DNA from: Drosophila persimilis
Lineage: Eukaryota > Arthropoda > Insecta > Diptera > Drosophilidae
Direction of reading: 5' to 3'
Assembly (NCBI RefSeq): GCF_003286085.1
Contig: NW_020825289.1
Coordinates: 5,208,001-5,272,000 of the forward strand
DNA length: 64,000 nt
Positions within the stretch are counted from its first letter, which is position 1. Every line of letters begins with the position of its first letter. This document shows positions 51,001 to 60,000 of this stretch, piece by piece. Made by a program: the position numbers and the translations under genes. The notes under the pieces are model-generated. The model was not told where the DNA came from, did no database searches, and saw only the letters and a list, made by a program, of their open reading frames with translations.

Positions 51001-54000
51001 TCATGGCGAAAGCGCAAAGTCATGACAAACAAAAATAAATGCTCTCTCCTTCTCCCTCCCTCCCACCATATCTCTCTCTCTCTCTCTCGATGTCTGTGTG
51101 TGTGTGTATTTGCACTTGTTCTTGAAATGTGCGTGTGTCATTGCTTGTTTGCTCTGCCCCCTCACGCACACACAAGCGCAGTCGTATGTGTAACAAAAAG
51201 ATCATTATGGGCTGCCTTCGCTCTGCCTTGCGCCCTCTGCCCTCTGCCTTGTGCCTTCTGCTGGCTGTGGCATTGTCTATTGTTTAGCAGTTTCGAGCAT
51301 GCTTGGCTCTCGTTCTTCTTCTACCGCCACGCTCCTCACATTCTTTCCGTTTTCGTTGGTTTCCTCCGCACCGTAATCCTGAGCGTAACTGGTGAAAATG
51401 TACGGCGTGCGCCGAGGCCGCACAACTAAGCACTAAATATTTTATAGCACACTTTTCTGCAGGGACACACATACACACACACACACAAATATCACAAGTT
51501 TCGGGTATATGTATTTGTATGTATAGCGGAGCAACAAATCATTTGCGATTGTCACTTGCCAACAAAAATGAGTCATTTGCAGCGATGCGAATCCGAAAAG
51601 TTAACTCCTGGGAAAATTAGCATATTTCTGCTGTACTTTTTGATTAACTTTTAAAGTCCAGCTTCCAGCTCCCAGCCAGTCGCCAGTCGCCCGACGCCAA
51701 ACGCCAACGCCATTAAGTCTTATCTAAATACAATTAAAATGAAAACGCTGACCACTTGTGCCACTGGTCGTGGCCATAAAAAAATAGAACTCCCGCACAG
51801 TTGGCAAAGTTTCCGTCAAGCCCAAAAAAGTCGTAAAAACAAGAGGAAAGCCTGAGCAAGAGCTTGGTGGAGAGTGGAGTAGAGAATGGGAGTGGGAATG
51901 GGAGTGCAAAAGATATAATTGCATAATTAGTGGGGCGTATCTGGCGAGTTATTGGACCAACAAACCAACGAACTGCTCCTAAAGCACCGACATGAAAAAA
52001 CGCTTCAGATGTGCTATTATATTTTCCAATCTCTAGAGGAAACACCGTTCTACCAACCCGACAGACAGTAGTTCGCTCAGGTCCCTCTTCTCCTGGCATT
52101 CATAAGTTAATCATCATAAAAGTTAGCAGCCACGACAGCAAAAGTTTGAAGATGGACAGGATTCTGATTCTTTGGTGTTCGGATCCCAGCACTATTCGAA
52201 ATCTGAGGGTGAATCGCTGTCCAGGTGGCTCTTTCATAACCACGGGGTCATAACCACAGGTTTTAATATTAAAGACCAACAATGTTTGGGGAAACTTTTC
52301 AGCAACATTTGGCTGGATAAAAACTTTCGCGGAAATCCCTTCCAGGTGAATTTCCCTTAACTGAGGGATAGCTTCCAACTTAAGTCATACTTCATGGTAA
52401 TTTTTATGAATCTCAGTTGTTCTCCTTTTGTCCGACTCGGCAACTCAGTTGCTCTCAAACTTTTACCTGCTTTCAGTGGGATCCCTTAGCGGAACATCCT
52501 GTTTTCACACTTGCAACACCTCCTGCCCTCCCCCCGCGGGCATTGTTTCAAGCTGAAACTTTTGATGGCCCAAACTTTACGCGCGAACTAAACTTTGATG
52601 CAGTTGCATCATTTCGGTTTCCGTTTCGGTGGAAAGGCCACAATGACGCCCCAGAACCCACCCTTGCGTCCAGCTCTTCCCTTCTCTGCGTTCCGTATTT
52701 GCCTAAGAGTCGGTAGTGCTGCCATTTGAGTTTCTAATTAGTTTCCTCATGAGAGTTTATGGCGTGGCTGTCTGTGGGGCAGGCAACAGGTAGCAACAAT
52801 CATCCCGCCATTTATGACTCTGCCACGCCATAACTAAGTGAAGGGACTGCCGTGTGTGGCCAGGGGGGGAGGAATCATCGCGTTGCACCCTCATTAAGAG
52901 CCGTTTATTAATTATATTTATTGCGCAACGCCCCGCGTTGCATGCTTCCATAATTAATTCTTGTTTTTCTACCGTCTGCTACCCAAAGTTTTCGTAGTTT
53001 ATTTGCTCGTGGGTCGAGTTGCCTCAGAACGCGGGAAATCCGTATGAAATGGTTGCCTCGCCAATTACCGCCATATCGTTTACTACGGCTCTGCGTCACA
53101 TGCCACTTACTGCTCATTAGAGTTGCGTCGGAAAACTTCGTTATACTTCGTTGCAAGCGCAAAAGATAGTTGTTTCAAATTAAGTCCGCAGTCCGCAGCT
53201 CATTACAACTCATTGCAAATTGTGAAACTCATTTGAATGAATTCCTTGTAAAAGTTTTTGCTTTGAAACATCAATTTAGTCGAGAGAAAGCACAAAATTT
53301 GTGGAAATTCTTAATTTACAGCATATTTTCCAGTGAAACGCATACAGCTATTCCATATTCCATTTTAATTTCAATTTCTGAAAAGCAGCTAGGCTTGCAG
53401 GTGTAAAGATGATGGATAAGCTAAGCTCCAACTTCTCGGAAATATTAATGCAGAGCAGAGTGCTGATTAAATCTAAAATATACAGACCACGCTAGAAATC
53501 TGTCGACGGAATTGAGTTAATGCGTGCAGTGGGAGTTCGACAGGAAGCGGTTTATTAATCGCTTGGTTTATTAATTAAACAAAGGTCAAACAACCAGCGG
53601 GACCAGGACCAGGACCAGGATCGGGACCGGGACCGGGACCTGGACTTTGGTTAGGACATTTATCACAGCTACGTGACTAAAGCTTTGTGCGCTGCCACTC
53701 GCTTTTCCATTGGGTCCCCAAACTATCATTAAGAGCTGACAGACCGAGAGAAGAATTTAGGTGCCGCCGGGAGACTTTGTTAATTATCAGAACCCCATCC
53801 CATCACATCCCTCAAGCGGTGTGCCTCGGGTGCCGACAGGAAGTGCGAAAATAATGAAAATAAAATTACAAAATGTCAACAGCCCCAGCCCAGCAGGAGG
53901 AAATTGAATATCCTGTGGCCAGACAAACGCAGACACAGAGTCGTTGTGGGTCGACGGAAAATGGCAATCAACCTGAAAGCAGCACATACTGGCGTACTTT

Positions 54001-57000
54001 TCTAAAGCACTTCATCCCCACTTCCCCTCTTATCGGACGCCTGCCTGGCTGTGATGTTGGCATAATTTTCAAATTACATTCAAATGCTCCTAATTGCCTT
54101 GCCCTGGCATCAAAGTTTATCGGAGCACCACGTGCGCCACACATACACTCGTCACACGCGGCGTATGCATAATAATTTACACAGATTTACGTACAGTCGG
54201 TTCTTACAAGGCTAGGCCTACATTTGATACCATACCGAAACCATGGTTCTTTAAATATAGGGAGCGGAGGGAGTGGAAGGAGAGTGTAATCTCCGCCTGT
54301 GCTACTGCCACTGCCACTGCAACTGCCTCTCTCTTTCACTTTAATTAAACTCCAACTCTAGATACAGAGCATCAAACTTTTTCTATTTCCGATGTAGAGA
54401 AAAAAAAACAACTTATAATTAAAGGTAAGGGACTAAAGCAAAAATCAAAAACAACACAAAACTTTCTACAACTTTTTCTTCGTGGCTCCAGAGCCAGGGC
54501 CCAACGTTCCCTTTTGGGCCGCCGCCTCCGCTTGAAATTATTTTGAATTTATATTAATTAATATTTGTTTTGTCCTCTTTTTGTGGCCCAAAATCCCTCG
54601 TCTGCGGAGTCACTTTCCCTGTTTATATTTTGATAACAAAATTATTTCTAGGCCTTGATAAGATTTATGTTTCTGGCAGTCGAGACGTCTCCATATATCT
54701 ACTAGGCTGCGGCGGCCACGCCAGTTGCAACTTAATTAATTAGGGGTCAAAGCAAGTGGCCTATACTAACTAAGTCGTTGGCTGTCTGACGTGGAGACCT
54801 TTATTTTTTTTTTTTATATTAATTTCTTGATATTTTGCTGTGACATTTTCAGAACTCTTGTGTTTTATTTCAAGAGATGTGTATTTATTTGAATTAAAGT
54901 GCTCCATTTGATTACTTTTTGAATATATGTAAATTTTTAGTATTTTAGCTCACAACTGTTTTTATTTAATTGTTTCGTGTATTGTCTTTCCATTAAACAT
55001 ATCTTTGTGGTTTTCGCCAGGTAAAGTCTCTCCGGGACTTACTTAAACCGTTTCACTTGATACCACCTCCGCTGATGAATGTTACGTCTGATAAGGGGCT
55101 TTTGTTCTTAGAGCTCTTCCAAGGACTACCTTCCGCGAGCGTCTGCGTTGGTGGAGAACCGGCGTGCAACTGAAAGTCCCTGGCGATGGCTGCGACAGCG
55201 CCAGCCGCCAGGACACACGAAGGAGTGTACTAAAATTGTAGGACACTTCAGGCTCGTGCTGGTGCTCGTGCTCGTGTCGTCGGTCGGATTTATGAATGGA
55301 ACAAACACTTGTTTGCGTGCAACGGCTAGGCCCCTGTTTTACCGACACTGTGCCACTTGGCAAACTGTTATATCTGTTATACTCGGAGGGGAACACGACA
55401 GAGCAAAGGACCCCTACTGTCATTATGCAGAGGATTCCGGGAAATCAAATGCAAAGACCACGTACAATTTCTTCTGTCCGTGCACGGAGTCTTCGAACTT
55501 TCCGATTTACTCGACGCCATGCGCCGCATGTTGCAAGTGGAGCGTTTTGTGCAATGCATGGCGAACCTCTAAAGGTCTGACGCGGCGTATACGTAATGCT
55601 ACTGTTTTTTTAAGTCAACAAAAATCACTGACAAAATTTATAACTTAAAAGGAAGCTGGGCCACGAGGAACCCACCGCTGTGGACAATGTTAATAATGCG
55701 GCAACGCCTAAGCGGACAGCAGTGCCGCAAGCAGAAATCAGATGGCTGTTGAAGTGGAAGTGGCAGCTCCAACAGACAGCATCAGCAGCAGCTTTGTAAG
55801 CCGAGTAAACAGTCGGATGCCGTAGGGCAGTCGCCAAGGATTCGCAGCAATGAAATCAATGAAAGCGATGCGAAAAACAAAAACAGGGTCATGCTTCGGA
55901 GGGGGGCGGCCATCGTCAGGCGGATTGTGTTGCATTCAACGAAGCCCCATTATAATTTCGTTCCTGCTAAGTATCATGCCCCAAAGGCGAGGCAAATATA
56001 ATAGAATTGGCATATAACATTACAGGCTTAGTGCCACACACATGCCCCCGAAAATGAAGCAAGCCAGAGTTTAACTGGCTTTTTGACTATTTTCAGGCCC
56101 TTAAGCCCTGTGGATGGCTTTAATTGAAACTTTTCCCCAAAAGACACCACAAAACCCTATACATATCTATAGACACACCCACAAACGTTTATTTGTGGCT
56201 GCAGGATACAGACACAGCAATTATAGTCATTGTTTAAATTTTAATAAAATGTCAAGCAAAGTGCGTGAATGAATATACGAGTAATGCAGTGTTTAGCCCC
56301 CGCTTAAAGGCATTTAAATTAGCCAGACTTCATGGCCAAAGCAGTCGTCCCCCAATAGCATCTGGCTAAAAGTCAAAGTCAAAAGACAGAGACGTACCCG
56401 CACACGCACCCGAAAGGCACACACATGTGACGGGAGGAGTCTAGGGGATAGCCAAAGAGGCTGTGAGCCGCACAGAGGGCGCAAGCAGGCCCAAAAGAAA
56501 CAACAAGGAAAACAAAGAGGGAAAAAAGTTTCTGCCAAACAGGCAACATGTCAACTGAAGGAAGGCCCGACAGCAGAGCCACACAGCACTGAGCACGGAA
56601 AAAAATAAGGAAACGGGCGAGGAAGAGCTCAAATTTCAGAGGAAATGGCTGAAAGGAGGATTGGCAGGAGGGCCAGGAGGGGCAGGCAGGCGTAGAAAGG
56701 ATAATGCGCGGCATGCGGAACGCATAAGCGGCAAATTCCATTAAGTGGCAACAGCAGCAACAACGACCAGCCGAGCCGGCAGACGCACGCGGGCAGCAGA
56801 TTGCGGGCTTCCCATCGAATTAAAATGATATGAGCAGTGGCAGCATCAGAATCAGTGGCAGTGGCAGCATCACTGGGAATGGACAAAAACAACTTCGGCG
56901 GTCAGGGTTGACACAGCGCTTCATGGTAGATACATTTTTTTATGCGCCCTTTGATGAGGGTGCGTCGTGCGTTTGGCCTTGTGCGTGGTAGGACACAGGA

Positions 57001-60000
57001 CCAGGATATGCGTGTGTGTGTATGGCCAAAATAAAATTTCAATTTGCCACAGAACTGGGTCAGTAGGGGCCCGCCTCTGATTCGATGGCATTGGGCATTG
57101 AGCCCTCCCACAAACCACACACACATACGAACTTATATTTTGAACAGCCTCTCCAGGGATTTATGCTTTATAATAAAGAAATGGCAGCATAAAATGAGAG
57201 AGTCCCCTATATTCTGGGATTATAATGCATGAGGAATGAATATAATGCCGAACAAAGGGATATGATACATATCGACATGCCTTTTAACTAGAGAGGCATT
57301 TGAGATAGAATATAATGGGTATTCGCGTTCTATTTTGATATGTTGATGCAAATATGTTATATGAGATACATATATGATAGGTAAATGGTTAATGAGGCTC
57401 CAAATATAAACTCTACATGATCTGTGCAAAGATCCTACACATATTTGACATCGTGATAGACAGGATAACACCCAAAGCTCCGTAAATGTTAAGCACCATC
57501 CCCATAAATAGATTCCACAGAAATGTTATTCTTTGATGCCGTTCTACACATACATACGACATGCGTATGTGTGACGGCGACATTTTACATGCTTTCTGCA
57601 TGGATTTTACATGCACTATCGAGGACACAAACCAAACTTAAAACACAATAAAGTCCACATACATAGATTCCACATAAATGTTAGCTCGGTTGTTTTATGT
57701 TTATACCCGATACTCAAAATGAGTATTGGGGTATATTAGATTTGTGGTAAAAGTGGATGTGTGTAACGTCCAGAAGGAATCGTTTCCGACCCTATAAAGT
57801 ATATATATTCTTGATCAGCATCAATAGCCGAGTCGATTGAGCCCTGTCTGTCTGTCCGTCCGTCCGTCTGTCCGTCTGTCCGTCCCCTTCAGCGCCTAAT
57901 GCTCAAAGACTATAAGAGCTAGAGCAACGATGTTTTGGATCCAGACTTCTGTGATATGTCACTGCTCCAAAAATATTTCAAAACTTTGCCCCGCCCACTT
58001 CCGTCCCCACAAAGGGCGAAAATCTGTGGCATCCACAATTTCGACGATACGAGAAAACTAAAAACGCAGAATCGTAGTAGATGACTATATCTTCTAGAGT
58101 GCAAAATCTGAACCAGATCGTATAATTAATACAGCCAGAATCACGAAAACAATTTCACTCTTTCTCGCTCTGTCTCACTCTAACACACAGGTTTCATGGT
58201 CGGTTTTGCCAATTGCAAAATATGAGTTCAAGGATCTCAGAACCTATAAAAGCCAGAGCAACCAAATTTGGTATCCACACTCCTGTGATATCGGACCTTG
58301 ACCGTTTCCTGTCCAAATTTCGCCACACCCCCTTCCGCCCCCGCAAAGGACGAAAATCTGAGGCAACCACAAATCTCAGAGACTATTAAGGCTAGAGTAA
58401 CCAAATTTGGTGCACACACTCCTTTAAGATGTCACTATAAAACGTATATCTCAGAATTTCGCCCCACCCCCATCCGCCCCCACAAAGGACGAAAATCTGT
58501 TGCATCCACAATATTGCAGATTTGAGAAAACTAAAAACGCAGAATCATAGATAATGACCATATCTATTAGATTGCTGAATCTGGATCAGATCAGACCATT
58601 TTTTTAGCCAAAAGGAACAAATCAATTTGCAGTGGCTACGCAGCGCCCGACGTCACGCTCAGACTGATTTTCTGTCTCTCTCGCACGCACTCTTTGTCGT
58701 GTCGTTAAATATTAGCGGCGTCTGCCGGAGGAGAGCCATACTGACTTAGTATCGGGTATAACCTTAGAGTTGCGGTGTCCGCAGCAACTCACAACGTTCC
58801 CCCTCGTTTTTTGTTATATTTTACGTGGGTAAAAAGGGACGACATGGACACATTTTGAAGAAAAAAAACTTCAGTTGATGTCACGAAAGTCTGCAAACGA
58901 AATCCGTTTGCTCCCATTGCCCTCAAAGTCTCTAGATCTGAATCTGGACTCTAATGAAGACAAATGAATGGCCGCCGCTTCCTGCTGGCTGTTGCATCTG
59001 CATGAATTGAATAGACTCCTGCACTCTGTGCCGCATCTCTGTGGCTGATTATTGGCTATAGCTCCAAAACCCAAGCAAATGCCCCCCCTGACTGTCGAGG
59101 AGGGAGATTAAGCCAACGAAATTCGGTTTTGGGTGTGCAAAAATCCTTCTTACACCCCATCAGCCTGTATTTTATTTGTGGTATCTATTTCTGTGGTTTT
59201 TGGGGTTTTCTTTTGGCTTTATTGTTGAGCAAAACAAAATTGACAAATAGAGGGTAATGAAATCATTAGGGAGGCACAATTGATTAAGATGTCATTCCAA
59301 GAAGAATCTACTCCTATATTAAATGTATGATGATCCCTTTCTGAGAAAAGGCGGCTCGTAGCAGCCAAAATGGGCAGCTCCCTTATCCTCCTCCTCTTGC
59401 TTCCGGCCGGAAGTGGCCTTACACCTAAGCATTACACCATGCATAAACGTGGCTTCCACTTCCTGTACCCTGACACTGCACTTTAAGCGCCGTATTCTGC
59501 GGCTTCCTTAAACGGCATCTGGTCAATTAATTCTCGCAGGACTCATGCACCCCGGACACCATTAAATATTGCTTTCGCACAGAATGATTTATTTATTCGG
59601 TCTTTTGAAAGTTCTTACAAAGCGAAATAAAAAGCCGGCAAGCATTTAAATGAAAAACATTTTTCAATTCGCACTTGCCTTTAAATTCTATATTTTTCCC
59701 CCTACCCTCTCACCCGCTCGATAAATTTGTTAAAGAAGCAAACAAAAAAATGTTGAATGGCTCTGTTTGCCATATAAAAAATATTTCAATATTTGTATAG
59801 ATAAAGTGCACATACACATTACCGCAGGTGGCAATGCAAATGGGGAAACCACGGTGTGGCGACCACATCGGAAAAAAGGGTGAGGAGAGAATGTTCGACC
59901 CGCCAAATACCCTAGAAGAAAGGCGAGATTAACTGCAGTATGTTGCAAAAACCCAAACTGACTCTTTTCCTCTTTTCCTTGCCGCCTCGGGCATGCCCTG

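Noticed and set aside
57840-57890. GTCY array considered as a CRISPR-like or satellite array
   Set aside because: It is a tetranucleotide microsatellite internal to a mini-me-type element.
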